The translations under genes were made by a program, and so were the position numbers. A DNA stretch of 64,000 bases from the NCBI GenBank assembly GCA_024114885.1, contig CP099423.1:186001-250000 (forward strand). The letters are read 5' to 3'. Under the pieces are notes generated by a model. The model was not told the origin of the DNA. It worked only from the letters and a program-made list of their open reading frames with translations, and ran no database searches. Numbering within the stretch: position 1 is the stretch's first letter; every line of letters starts with the position of its first letter. Below are positions 41,898 to 52,620 of this stretch, one piece after another. The stretch is from Septoria linicola (Eukaryota > Ascomycota > Dothideomycetes > Mycosphaerellales > Mycosphaerellaceae).

Positions 41898-43238
41898 ATG
41901 CATCCATCTCTCACCGACAATGAAGCTTTTGCGCTGGTGCGCGATAACCCGAAAATCAAGAAAATGCTCCATGGGAATGTCAAACGCGAGGTCGACACAC
42001 AGACTTCTGAGCTGAAAGACACAATCGCCAAACAGGAGAAGGAGCTCCTCACAACGAAGAACCAGAACATGGCTCTGAAGTCTCAGGTCAAGGCACTCAC
42101 GGATCTCGGCCGCACCTCGAAGACTGCTCATGCTTCTCAAGAGCCCCCTTCCTCCGCCGCGACTGGGCTTCTACATGAGTGGAGTGACTTCGAGGAATGG
42201 AATCAGCGCATGGAGCTTCTGCTGCGTGTCCGCACCCACGGCGGCATCTCCTGCACTTGTACCGAAGCCCATCTGTTCACCAGCGATGAGATGCTTAACG
42301 CTGTCGCCAAGGCGGACGAGGTCGCCGACTTGGTCAAGCGCGATGCCCTGAAGCAGGTGAATCTGAAGTTCAAAGAACAGACTATGGACCTGGAGCTCTT
42401 TCGAGCAGCGCTAGTAGCCGTAAGAAACGCTGCTGAAGAAACTCCAGGCAGGTCAGTCAAGGAAGTCTGGGATGTCATGCAAGATATTCGACCCTCCCCA
42501 GATGTTCTTCCAATTCTCACAACGCCATTTGCTACAACACCTTCTCAACGCTCGGCAGCTCAACACACGCTGCATGTGCTTGTCGGATCAGATGTCTCAG
42601 CAAGTGTGCGCGCACTGTACGGGTACATCAGCCCATCGCTTCTCGCACGCATTCCTCAAACAGCCACGACCGATCTGAACCTCTTCTGGAAATGCCTACG
42701 CGATCTCAGTAGACCCTCCCGCCTTCTGGATCTTCCAGAGGACTTCAAGAGCAGAATCTACGACGCCAGTCTCGCCCTCGAGCGCAATGCCCGTGACACA
42801 TGCCATGTCCGTGATCCACTCCCGGCACTCCTCTGCGCCAGCAAGACGATCCGTCACGCAGCCCGAGCACTCTACTTCGCTTTCACTCCCTTTGTACTGG
42901 AAGTATCTATCGACTTTGCCCAAGAACCATTGAGCAAGGAAGTGAGAGTCAGAGCTCAGGCTTGGATTGACAACCACATCAAGGACGAAGTCAAGCATCT
43001 CCGGAGTCTGACCATCAAAGCACATGGCTCGCTCTCTGTTACCTGCACTTTTTCGCCTGAGAAGGGACTCGCGGTCAACATACAAGGACATGTTAACGAT
43101 GTGATGAGCCAAAAGTTGACATCGGCCGCGACAGGCGTGGAGGCGGTGCGTGCAGCGATGAGGGGCAAAGGAGACTCGATCATCATGTTCCTCTGGAGTA
43201 ACACGTCGGCCTGGAATTCATTGTCCATGGTGGTGTAG
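41898..43238 (+). CDS. Tandem paralogue B, fungal LDLP-RIY domain protein
   Basis: The protein has 446 residues from ATG 41898; the open frame starts five codons earlier at a GTG. It begins with a coiled-coil segment absent from paralogue A (VDTQTSELKDTIAKQEKELL, about residues 28-70), then the shared blocks: LLHEWSDFEEWNQRM, YISPSLLARIPQTATTDLNL, RLLDLPEDFKSRIY and LLCASKTIRHAARALYF. Same strand and order as paralogue A, so a tandem duplication followed by strong divergence is likely. The middle segment after SRPSRLLDLP corresponds to the F-box-like/2EXR-like region. Function unknown. Confidence 0.7.
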   Translation: MHPSLTDNEAFALVRDNPKIKKMLHGNVKREVDTQTSELKDTIAKQEKELLTTKNQNMALKSQVKALTDLGRTSKTAHASQEPPSSAATGLLHEWSDFEEWNQRMELLLRVRTHGGISCTCTEAHLFTSDEMLNAVAKADEVADLVKRDALKQVNLKFKEQTMDLELFRAALVAVRNAAEETPGRSVKEVWDVMQDIRPSPDVLPILTTPFATTPSQRSAAQHTLHVLVGSDVSASVRALYGYISPSLLARIPQTATTDLNLFWKCLRDLSRPSRLLDLPEDFKSRIYDASLALERNARDTCHVRDPLPALLCASKTIRHAARALYFAFTPFVLEVSIDFAQEPLSKEVRVRAQAWIDNHIKDEVKHLRSLTIKAHGSLSVTCTFSPEKGLAVNIQGHVNDVMSQKLTSAATGVEAVRAAMRGKGDSIIMFLWSNTSAWNSLSMVV

Positions 43239-43783
43239 TGCAGAGACAAAGATGGCAGAAACAAAGGTGGCATAGCTCTGCTCTAGGTCAGGACGGACTG
43301 TGGCAGATATGCGGAAAGACGCGTAGCTAAGCAGCAGGGCACGTACGGTAAAAGGCTCTTACGGACTCTGCCGAGTCCAAGGATGTACTAATGCATGATA
43401 GCAGCCCGCGGCGCGAACGAACGTTCCTCGTCATAGCTGGGAAGAAGGGGCCAAGTGATTAGCATGCGAGGAGCACTTAGCATTGTGTAGAATGCAACAC
43501 ACCCTAGACCTCTACGTGAAACCTCCTACTTTGTGCCATCTTCTTCCTTCGTGAACAATAGCCGGTGGCAGCCTCGGCCCTAAATAGAGCTACATGACAC
43601 TACCACGCCCAACAGATATTCCAAGACACACGGTGACATTTCCAGTGAATTGATACGACAACTCAGTATCAGCGCCAGGGAGCTCGATGGACACGGTACA
43701 ACAGACATGAGGATACATGCGACAAACTCGAGGAGATATGCTTTGGAATCACTTGGTATCTTGAATCCCTCAAAAAGCACTCT
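43239..43783. other. Convergent intergenic region
   Basis: 3' flanks of paralogue B (plus) and the GMC oxidoreductase (minus). Nothing recognised. Confidence 0.4.
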
Positions 43784-45715
43784 CTACCTCCCCCTCAGCA
43801 CATCCTCCGCAATCTTCTCCGCCAACGCATATACCGTCGCCTGCGGATGCCCCGGCGGCAAAATCGCAAACGCGCTCGCATCCACCACTCTCAACCTCTT
43901 CACACCCATTACTCTCGCCTTCGAATCCACTACAGCCATCGGATCCTCCTTCTTCCCCATCTTACACGTACAGCTCGCATGCCAATTAAACCCGATATTC
44001 TTCTGCAAATACTGCAATATCGCTTCATCGGAGGATCCGTCAGGAAGGTCTTGACCAGGCGCAAGTTCGGGGCCGATGAGGATGGGTGCGATGGCGGTGG
44101 TGTTGAAGAATTCGCGGGCGCGTTTGAAAATGGCGATGGAGACGGTTTGGTCGGTGGGGTGGGTGAGCCAGTTGGGGTTGATGAGGGGTGGGTCGGACAT
44201 GGAGGGGCTGGAGATGGAGATGTTGCCGCGGGAGAGGGGGGAGATGAGGACGGGAATGAGGTAGGCTTCGTCGATGGGCATTTCTGGGGTGGAGAATGGC
44301 GGAGAGCCGAAGGGCGTAGAGGCGACTTGGTGTTCGACTTCGGGCCAATCAGAGGGGAATGTGGCGAGGTCGGCGAGGGTGGAGGGGGAGAATGTGTTGC
44401 GGTATGATTGTGGTATCTTCTCCCATCCAAGGTAGTCTGCGAGGTCGTTGGTGAGGATGCCGAGACCGTTCGCGTAGTCTTGTTTGGCTTGCTCTGCTAG
44501 AGTTGCGTTCATGAGGCGGCCGTATGTTTCGACTTCGACACGTCTGCCAACGCTGAAGACGGGATGGTCCCACATGTTTTGTCCAACGCCGGGGCGATCG
44601 GCGATGACAGTGATGTTGTGCTCTTGAAGTAGCTCAGCTGGGCCGACGCCGCTGACCATCAGGAGTTGTGGTGATTGGAAGGCACCAGCGGAGACAATGA
44701 CTTCCTCCTTCGCCGACAAGACAAAGCTCTGCGGCGAAGGTCCACTCTTCACTACGACCCCAGTCGCAGTCTTGTTCTGGTCAAAGAGGACCTGCTGCGC
44801 CAAAGAATGAGTGAAGATGTGAAGATTCTGTCGCCGGCTGTAATATGCTGTTCGCTGGAAAGCTGTCTGCGACGAGCTGCGACTTTGATCAACCGGGTCA
44901 AGGACCAGGCCACTGTATTGAGACCCAATGAGCTCGCCTTCGATCAGACTGTGGACGTCTGAAATGCCAAGTTCTCGGAAAGCTAGTTGTGCCCAGGATG
45001 CCATTGGTGAAGCCCAGTTGGGAAATGACACTTGCAGTGGCCCTCCACTCATGTTGGTCTTGTCCACAGTTGGTACTGTGGCATTCGCCGCTCGTAGTTT
45101 TGTGTTTGGCTCAGTGTAGTTGAGCGAGCGCTCGTAGTATGGGAAGAAGTTGTCCCATGTATAGTCGGAGTCCCCAACCAAGTCGGCCCACCACTGCATC
45201 GTGCCCGCTGTAGCTCTGTTGTAGTTCATAGCATTCTGATTTGAGCTGTCACAATGTTAGCATTCAGATGTCAGAATCTATTGACAGAGCACATACCATC
45301 CACCTAGCATCTTGCCTCTGCCGTAGTGGAATGTCTGGTTAGCGCCTCCAGCTTGCGGCGTGGTCAGAAAGCCCCAGTCGACAAGTGGCGCGTCCCACTG
45401 CGAGTCAGGCGTGATGTAATTGTATTCCTGGTTGTATGCTGGCACGACTGAAACGTTGCCATTTTCGATCTCCGCGAATCCGCCAGCCTCGATGACTGCT
45501 ACAGTTTTAGTGCCATCTTCAGCCAGGCGATATGCGATCGTCAAGCCAGCAGTTCCGCCACCCACTACGACGTAGTCGTAAGTAGCATTCTTTCCAGGGA
45601 CTCCAAAGTCGTTTCCCAGGACGGCCTGCTGTGCTGAGGCATGGTTTGGTGGTGGCGCGATAATTGCTTGAGATATCGTGCCTGCAGAGGCTGCTATTAG
45701 AATGGCTTTCCGCAT
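43784..45715 (-). CDS. Secreted GMC (glucose-methanol-choline) oxidoreductase, two exons
   Basis: Exon 1 is 45297-45715 (ATG 45715), intron 45246-45296 (51 nt, GTATGT...GACAG), exon 2 is 43784-45245; 626 residues, normal for secreted GMC enzymes. There is a signal peptide at 1-20 (AILIAASAGTISQAIIA). The FAD dinucleotide fold reads DYVVVGGGTAGLTIAYRLAE with VIEAGG following; GRGKMLGG-C-SNQNAMNYNR spans the splice junction. GMC signature 2 is near VSAGAFQSPQLLMVSGVGP, the active-site His is in NWHASCTCKMG, and PPGHPQATVYALAEKIAED closes the FAD domain. Several N-glycosylation sites are present. It oxidises an alcohol or sugar-like substrate that the sequence does not specify. No biosynthetic core gene lies near. 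Confidence 0.9.
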
Positions 45716-46332
45716 GTTGTCAAAACTCCAAGCACGCCGAGATGTGAAGGGAAAGCAGGACGAAGACCTGTGGCGAAGGGAAGTGTATATACTTATGCTA
45801 AGTTGCGGTCAATCGCTAGGTTGCAAGCCAACAAAACAGTCTTTGCATTGACCGTAAACGTGAGCATCGCTGGCGTCATTGTTGGTGCTGTTATGTAGCA
45901 GACCAATCTGATCTGCAGCCTACTGAAGTCAAAGTTTTGGTCGCCAAAACGGGATGGAAGCAGCTAAGCCGCACAGCCGTGGTTGATGGTGTCGCGTGCT
46001 GAGAAGTCGTGAGGCTCATACATGCCTCAGTTACTCAGTAAGGTGCATTTGTATCATGTGTAATCTGATTTCCTGAATTGCCACTATCGCCATGGACATG
46101 ACGAACCTTTGAGCACGCTGGCCAGTCCGCAGAGGTGTGATGATTTCAGGTCGACAGTGTAGAATAGGTTTTGAAAGAGCTAGAACTATGTCTTGAAGCT
46201 CCAGAAGCGATCTAGCCGCATTTGTCTCGGAAGTCACAGCCGAGTCACGAAACGCGTCCTCAGTTGCGACTGGACAATATCTCCCTTCTGTATCTCTTGG
46301 AGACATCAGTGCATTGAGCGCAATCACCCAGC
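45716..46332. promoter_or_regulatory. Divergent GMC/TVP23 promoter region
   Basis: These 617 bases lie between two start codons on opposite strands. I recognise no specific site. Confidence 0.4.
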
Positions 46333-47044
46333 ATGGCCGACATCAACCCAACACCCGGACAGCTCAACTGGCGACTGAGTGCTCACCCCATCACTCTTTT
46401 GACCTTTCTCTCCTTCCGGATAGGTAGACTGCAGACAACAACACCTCTCATGGCCATTGCTATTGCTATACTAACACACCGATAGCAAGCATCCTCGTCT
46501 ACCTTCTCGGCATGATCTTTACGTCCAACTTCGTCCTCATTTTCATCATCACCATCATCCTGCTCGCCATGGACTTCTACTACCTCAAGAACATTGCTGG
46601 ACGACGACTTGTGGGCCTGAGATGGTGGAACGAAGTCAATGGACAATCAGGAGATTCGCATTGGGTGTTTGAGAGCGCACCGCAAGCAAACGAGCCAGGC
46701 GGCAGGATCGTCAGTGCGACGGACAAGAGGTTCTTCTGGCTGGCGTTGTATGCTCAGCCGGCCTTTTGGATTGCTTTGGCCATTTATGCCTTTGTGACGT
46801 TCAAGTTTGTGTGGTTGACTTTGGTTGGTAAGTGTTTGTGGGAAGAAGTCCTTCGTCTTCAAATGTAGCTGCTAACCTCCGAGCAGTCATTGCGCTGGTG
46901 CTCACGATCACGAATACACTTGCTTTCTCAAGATGCGACAAGTTCAGCCAGGCTAGCGGACTTGTGGAGACGAGTCTCTTCACCGGCTCGCTGGCACGGA
47001 ACGTTGGAGGCGCCATGGTGTCGCGACTCTTCACTCGCGGGTAG
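46333..47044 (+). CDS. TVP23: Tvp23-family Golgi membrane protein, three exons
   Basis: Exons are 46333-46423, 46486-46827 and 46887-47044, with introns of 62 nt (GTAGAC...GATAG) and 59 nt (GTAAGT...GAGCAG); 196 residues, the family's usual size. Family features: LSAHPITLLTFLSFRIASIL at the first splice, a TM pair (SILVYLLGMIFTSNFVLIFI, then IIILLAMDFYYLKNIAGR), the signature RRLVGLRWWNEVNGQSGDSH, then two further TM helices (FWIALAIYAFVTFKFVWLTL, and VIALVLTITNTLAFSRCDKF in exon 3). Tvp23 is a late-Golgi multi-pass protein linked to vesicle trafficking. It is divergent from the GMC gene. Confidence 0.92.
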
Positions 47045-47327
47045 CGAGTTCCTATACGCAGATAGAATGCGATATAATGAATCAGTCACAAATCTCCAGC
47101 CACCCTCTGGAGGCAACAATCAGAATGGCAGAGTATATTCATCTGTTCTCAGGCACTTCTCGGGCAAGCCTGCAGTAGCTCGCGCACTGGCCTGTCGCCG
47201 GTGTCTATAAGTATTTCGCCCTTCATCCTTCAACTTGCAACAAACAACATCGCTCTCACCACAACCAGTACGTGTCTAGATTTGAACTCGATCCATGCAC
47301 CAACTAATTGGATGGCAGATCACAGCC

Positions 47328-47903
47328 ATGGCATCTAAGTTCAACATCCGATGGCGCGACAACGCGTGGTCGAGCACCAGCATCGAACTCGAGGTCGAAT
47401 TAAAACATATCCAAGAGCTTCTCGAACAGCAACAGTCACTCGAGGACAGCTTGCGCGACCTGGCTACCACTGTCAGCGGCACGCCTGCTGCTGAGCAAGT
47501 CTCCAAGTCACTCCAGAAAGCACGAAACAGCACAGCACTTTTGCGCACACATCTCGACAAGCTTTGGGCCCTGGTACCACCTGCAATGCGTCCCGCAGAT
47601 GGCATAGCCGCACAGAAGTTTTTCGACACACCAGAACTGCTCGAGGAAATCCTCACCTACCTGCAACCGCGCGAAGTCCTCAAAGCCATGCGCGTACAGC
47701 GTCCTTGGTACGAAACGGTCGTGGGCTCCATAAAGCTCAAGCGCTATCTTGGGCTGGAGTCGTCTGGCAACCCATTCTACTACTCTGCTTTCTCCGACCG
47801 CTTCCACCATTTCACTGAAGGGTTGCTATGCGTGTTGCGTTTGCGTAGCAACACATTCCCTGCCATGGCGACTGCGTCGCGCAGGCTCAAGCATGTTCTT
47901 TGA
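47328..47903 (+). CDS. Short F-box protein
   Basis: The protein has 191 residues from ATG 47328. The frame extends 11 codons upstream through sequence that looks like a 5'-leader intron (GTACGT...GGCAG ending at about 47320). A coiled-coil start (VELKHIQELLEQQQSLEDSL) precedes an F-box: FFDTPELLEEILTYLQPREV then LKAMRVQRPWYETVVGSIKL, matching the fungal F-box pattern ending in SxKLxxxL. F-box proteins bridge Skp1-cullin ligases to substrates, but here only about 55 residues follow the motif, so no substrate domain is visible. It may be a truncated member or an adaptor-interfering form. Confidence 0.7.
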   Translation: MASKFNIRWRDNAWSSTSIELEVELKHIQELLEQQQSLEDSLRDLATTVSGTPAAEQVSKSLQKARNSTALLRTHLDKLWALVPPAMRPADGIAAQKFFDTPELLEEILTYLQPREVLKAMRVQRPWYETVVGSIKLKRYLGLESSGNPFYYSAFSDRFHHFTEGLLCVLRLRSNTFPAMATASRRLKHVL

Positions 47904-48009
47904 AAACTCTTCTGACTCTCTCTCAGGCTTTCTCTCCACATACAATATTTTCTGTGCCCAAGCAAAGCCAGTCTCTTCGCACGATCACCGCACCCTCCAC
48001 GCAAGCAAT

Positions 48010-49292
48010 ATGCCACCGAGACGCGCCCTAGTCGCAGTCGTTAACCGCCCACCCCGCACCATCGAAGACATCGGAGGCCGCGGAGATGTGGACATCTGCC
48101 TGCGCTGCATTGAGTACGGCCACAATGGTACGGCTTTTCGAATGCTTCTGGATTGCGCTTCGCCTGCTAACAGATTGCGTGTAGAGGACGAACCTGCGTG
48201 CAACGGGGCCATGAAGCCCGGCCAGAAGATCAAGTGCTGGCGCTGCAAACGTGGCCGCCACCCCTGCGAGCGCATCACCGACGGCAACCTCAAGCGGCAG
48301 GCGCGCCGCGTGCTCCACTACCACCAGCAGCTGGAGACTCTCCCGGACGGCGCACGCAAGGAGCATGCCAAGCGTCGCCTGAAGAATCTCCGCACCCACA
48401 TCAAGGCCTCCAAGAAGGTCTATACCAGCAACAAGGGCAAAGTTACTCAGGAGCGCATGATCAAAGGCCCGCAGCACATCGATGACGAAGACCCTGTGCG
48501 CTTCGATTTTGAAATCAACTCCGAAGCATCGTCTACATGGAATCCGCACGAAAATGTTACTTACGACATCAAAGAGCTCCGCATTCAAAGCGAGTTCACC
48601 CTATCCTCAATCGAATCCGTCAAGCCCGCGTTCAAGCCATGCACTTCTGCAGCCCACCAGCGCAGTCGCTGCACGCCCTGCTGGAGTGCGACTGCTGCCT
48701 CCTTCATGGCCAGCACTTTCAGCAGCAACTCAAACTGAAGAGCAAAGATGAAGATGAACAAGGCTTCACCATCGGCGATCTGTACGACTTAGCTCTTCAG
48801 ATCCTCATTCAACACAAAGACTGCGACATCAACAGCTTCCACTTCACCCACCGTCCTCGTATCAGCATCGGAACTTCCATCCAAATGCACAATGACGATC
48901 CTATCTTTGTCGAGCGCCGTGAGCGCAAGGCGAGGGCGGAGCACGAGAAGGGGGAACGTGCTGCGGAGCGGACTCGGCTGTGGCTGGAGCAAGAACAGCG
49001 TCGTCTTGAGCGCGAGGCTTTGGTGATCGACCGCGACGACGATGAAATGTCGAACTTTGACGACGATGACAGCTTTTATGAAATCGACGAACGCTCTGAC
49101 GACGATGGGAGTGTGTACGAGATCGACGAACGCTCTGACGACGAGGACAGCGAGGATGAGAACGAGGAAAGCGTGAATGAGGACGGTCTGTACGCATACG
49201 AGCAGTATGATGAGTGGGAGGAGGCGGAGGAGTTCTTTGGAGGGGAGATGGGTGACCCGTACGCTGAGCAGGTGGAGGTGGAGGTTGAGTGA
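48010..49292 (+). pseudogene. Cys-rich/acidic fungal protein with a frame jump
   Basis: ATG 48010 (MPPRRALVAVVNRPPRTIED) opens a frame with a Cys-rich module: CLRC, then Cys at +19, +14, CWRC and Cys six residues on, seven Cys in about 65 residues, resembling a zinc-binding fold. It is followed by a basic helix region (RRVLHYHQQLETLPDGARKE). At about 48619-48640 the sense moves to another frame, SIESV to ARVQAMHFCSPPAQSLHALL, and one base would have to be added. The second frame continues to 49292 with a Glu/Asp-rich tail holding two YEIDERSDD repeats. No intron fits. The first frame alone ends at 48738 (242 residues) and could still be expressed. Confidence 0.55.
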
Positions 49293-49598
49293 AGGAATGT
49301 TGGGAATGTGCTTTTGGGCAGATTGGGTACGCGGAATTGTGCTTTGGTTGTCATTATACGGCGTTTTGGAAACACTTTGCAACTTGCTCCCTGTATCAGC
49401 AGAAAATGAACACAAACAAAGAACTTCATCTGAAATCGTCCTTTTCTCCATTATGCACATGTCTGTCTGTACAACATCTACTCTACTAAGCGACAGTGGG
49501 TATAATGCAACGCCATTCCATGCATGCACACGCATTTGCCATTGCAATCTTCCCTCCTGAACATCGAGTATCAACAACAAAACATGACAAGAGCCCGC
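49293..49598. other. Convergent intergenic region
   Basis: 3' flanks of the Cys-rich/acidic gene and the siderophore transporter. No gene seen. Confidence 0.4.
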
Positions 49599-51525
49599 TC
49601 AAATCATGACACCCTTGTTCTGCTGCTTGTCCACCCTGTAGTTCTTCCAGATAGCAATCGCAGGAATACCCAACACCAGCACAGCCACAGCCGAGATACA
49701 GCTGTAGTACTGCGTCTGGCCCCAAGCATAGTTGATAGCCGTCCTCTCAACGGTACCAGGAACGAACAGTTCCTGCGTCAAGTACCCGCCAAGGTAGAGT
49801 TCTGACACCTTACCCTGCAAATCCGCCGGCAAAGCACGAGCAAGCGCAGAAGGGAACGTGTTACCGTAGATCGAAGTCGACACCGCAGTACCAATCGAAC
49901 CTCCTATGTTCGAGGCAAGATAGATGATCGACAACATCATCGGCACGCCCTCGCGATCCGCAGCAGTCATTACGGCCATGTCCTCGCCAATAACGAGGGT
50001 GCCGCCCGCAATGGCGATGAAGATTTGGCACATCACCACGTATCCAATTCCGTGGTCGCCGCCGCGGAAGTGCACCATCAGGCCGGAGCCGAGGAACATG
50101 AGTGGCAGACCGAAGAAGAGGCAAGTATACTTGAAACGCTTGGTAGCGTAGACCCACGCGCCGAAGACGACGGACCAGAAGCAGGAGCCGATGTTGTAGA
50201 TCTGACTCATGTAGCCAGCGTACTTGACGGGAAGAGCGTAGGTGACTTTGACGTAGTTGTAGTATTGCAGGTCCCAGGAGTAGAAGCTGAAGTAGAGGAC
50301 TGCGGCGAGGATGCAGGCGCCGAGGACAGTGCGCTCACGGACGAGTTCCCAGCGGACGAAGTGTACGCGCGCGAAGTAGCGCTCCCAGATGTAGAAGACG
50401 GGGAAGAGGCAGAGTCCGATAACGACCATGGCGATGAAGGTGGCGGAGCTGAAGTCCGCGCGGCCGTAAGACTGGAGGGAGAAGGGGAGGAGGAAGAGGA
50501 TGAAGGCGAGCATGAGGAGGACGCAGCCAACCACTGAATGCAATGTCAGTAGTGTAGAGGCACGTCGGAGTGCGGTGACTTACTGTCAAACTCGTGGAAG
50601 TAGTGCACGAAAGACTGCAGCACGCTGCGACCACTATCCTCCTTCTTCAACAGACCCATCTTCTCTGCCTTCTTCTGATAGAACTTGAAGATGCCTGCCA
50701 GTGGGAGGAAGACAACGGGCTGGATGATGCAGAACGCACCAACAGCCCATCGCCATGTGGTCGTAGCCAAGAAGGCGTCTGCTGCAAGTGGTCCAGTGAA
50801 AGCGGTGCAGATGAAAGGTGTCGAAATGAAACCCCATGCGAAAGCGCGGTTGCGAAGACCAGTTGTATCTGCGACAAAGATGTCCAAGATCAAGTAGACT
50901 GCGTCGTAGCCAATCCAGTAAAGAACATATCCGGCAGCGTAGCTGTTGACACCATTACTGGAAGCAATGATGAGGATGCCAAGCAGGTAGATGAAAAAGA
51001 AGGTGACATAGCCCTCAGTACGTCCCCAAATGTTGATCAGCTTTGCAATCGGCAGCTTCAGCACACCTCCGATGATGGTTGCCAGAATTTGTGCAGTGGT
51101 GTAGGCAGGTGCGGTGGAGAAGCTCGAGTATGCAGCGACCGAAGCATACGACATTACCGACGACTGGAATGCCAGCATGAAGAAACAGACCCAAATCCTT
51201 CGGAGTGGTTAGCGTCGTCAGATAAGAATATTGAGTTGTGATCTTCATACCACGCGAAGGTGGCATAGAGGACAGGCTTGGTCCACACAAGTGCAGCAGC
51301 TTCGGCCTTCTGAATACCCTTGTGCGCATCTGCAGTGACTTGATCCGGGTGTTGCTGGATCTCCTCCTCGTTTTGTGCTTCCAGACTCAATGTGTCGCTA
51401 TCTGATCCAGAGTGCGAGCCGGCTTTCTCAACTGGCGTCTTCTCTTCCATTGCGCCAGGTTGAGCGAACGTCTCAGCAGTGTGATTCAAAGTCCTGCGAC
51501 CGCGGATCTGGTCAAAGACACCCAT
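49599..51525 (-). CDS. MFS siderophore-iron transporter (SIT family)
   Basis: Exons are 51251-51525, 50584-51197 and 49599-50533; introns of 53 nt (GTATGA...GAAG) and 50 nt (GTAAGT...TCAG); 607 residues. The acidic cytosolic N-terminus (EAQNEEEIQQHPDQ) is typical of SIT proteins. It is followed by about 12-14 TM helices. Family-like signatures: SSVMSYASVAAYSSFSTAP, KLPIAKLINIWGRTEGYV in the second exon, YNYVKVTYALPVKYAGYMSQ in the third, and VIGEDMAVMTAADREGVPMM. Such carriers take up ferric siderophores at the plasma membrane, usually repressed by an iron-sensing GATA factor. An exact ATCAGATAA element lies about 320 bp upstream. The exact siderophore cannot be told. Confidence 0.88.
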
Positions 51526-52620
51526 CTTGATCGTCCACGTCAAGCGAATGACTGACTGCAGCGGTGTTGGCAAGTTGAGAGGTGAGGTGAAGCTGGGTGA
51601 GAAGATCCTGGGAGATTGATAAGATCTTTGCCTGGTCTTATGGAAACTGCAGCCCACGCCACTTGGACCAGCATCAAGAGAAACTCGCTCGGGCACTTTG
51701 CGATTTCTGGCAGACGACGGTGCACATCCCACGACAAAATAGTGGTCCCGGACATGGCCGATTCGTTTTCCCTGTTCCCGCCCCAAGAGCTGTGTCAAAT
51801 CTATCGAATGAGCATGATCCTCACCGCGCCAGACACGGCTGTCGGATCAGATAATTTCCTCGCGTGACGAGGGCTCGCATTCAAGCTGCAGCACACTTGA
51901 GTCGGAGGCGTCTTCTAGTGATGTTCAAGCTCAATCCTCCGCCCAGCAATCGGGCGTTTCTTGGAGCTCACCAAGCATCACCAAGGCGGTTTCCCGCGTG
52001 TGAGATCGACAGACCACTGTGCTCAAGCTCCGAGATCGGCGACTTGACGAAAACTTCATCGTTCTCAACCGAGCATTGACGGATCTATCCTCATACACCA
52101 GCACATATCCTCATCTGCCCGGAAGTCCGCAAAGACTGGGCTCACAATTCTGTGCCACAACTACGGCCGAATTGCTCTGCGAAGTGGTGAAGGAATCGTC
52201 GCAGCAGGTCGCGAGCTTCGGTAGAATAGCGACAAAAGCGCCGGCAAAGGTGCAAGGTGTCCCACGTCAGTCCTCGTGGCAAGCGGCTGTCCACGCGCGC
52301 GATACGCGATCGAGGATTACAGTCGCATGCCAATGTTCCATTTGACGAAGAGCTTAACCCGAACAGAGTTTATGTCCTGACGAGGACGTGAATACATTGC
52401 CATTGTGACTACCTCTTTGTAGGGTTTGCGACCAATACATGTGTACATGATTACCGTACTGCTTGCTGCTCGTACGAGGTTGGCAGGGCTTCTCCTCAAG
52501 GACTTTCTCTCCCCCTACGGACTTGCAGCTGCGCGCAAGCTACGCTCGAGGGCCGTCGAGAGAGCGCGAAGCAACACTATCGAAGCACACTCGTTACCAA
52601 CATCTACCTATGCGTGGAGC
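51526..52620. other. Upstream region of the siderophore transporter
   Basis: About 1.1 kb between the transporter start and the APC permease end. Besides the ATCAGATAA site it has a GATAAG at 51618-51623. Short plus-strand frames are not supported as genes. Confidence 0.45.
51846..51854 (+). promoter_or_regulatory. Iron-responsive GATA site ATCAGATAA upstream of the SIT gene
   Basis: ATCAGATAA is an exact match to ATCWGATAA, the element bound by SreA/Sre1-type iron GATA repressors in ascomycetes. It is 321 bases upstream of the SIT start. A second GATAAG core is at 51618-51623. Confidence 0.7.

Noticed and set aside
43847..44430. Long frames on both strands overlapping the GMC gene (186 and 166 codons)
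   Set aside because: They are Gly/Asp- or Pro/Ser-rich shadows of a clearly conserved GMC enzyme, caused by its codon bias.
50025..50537. 170-codon plus frame rich in Glu/Asp/Val
   Set aside because: Antisense shadow of the SIT transporter exon 3.
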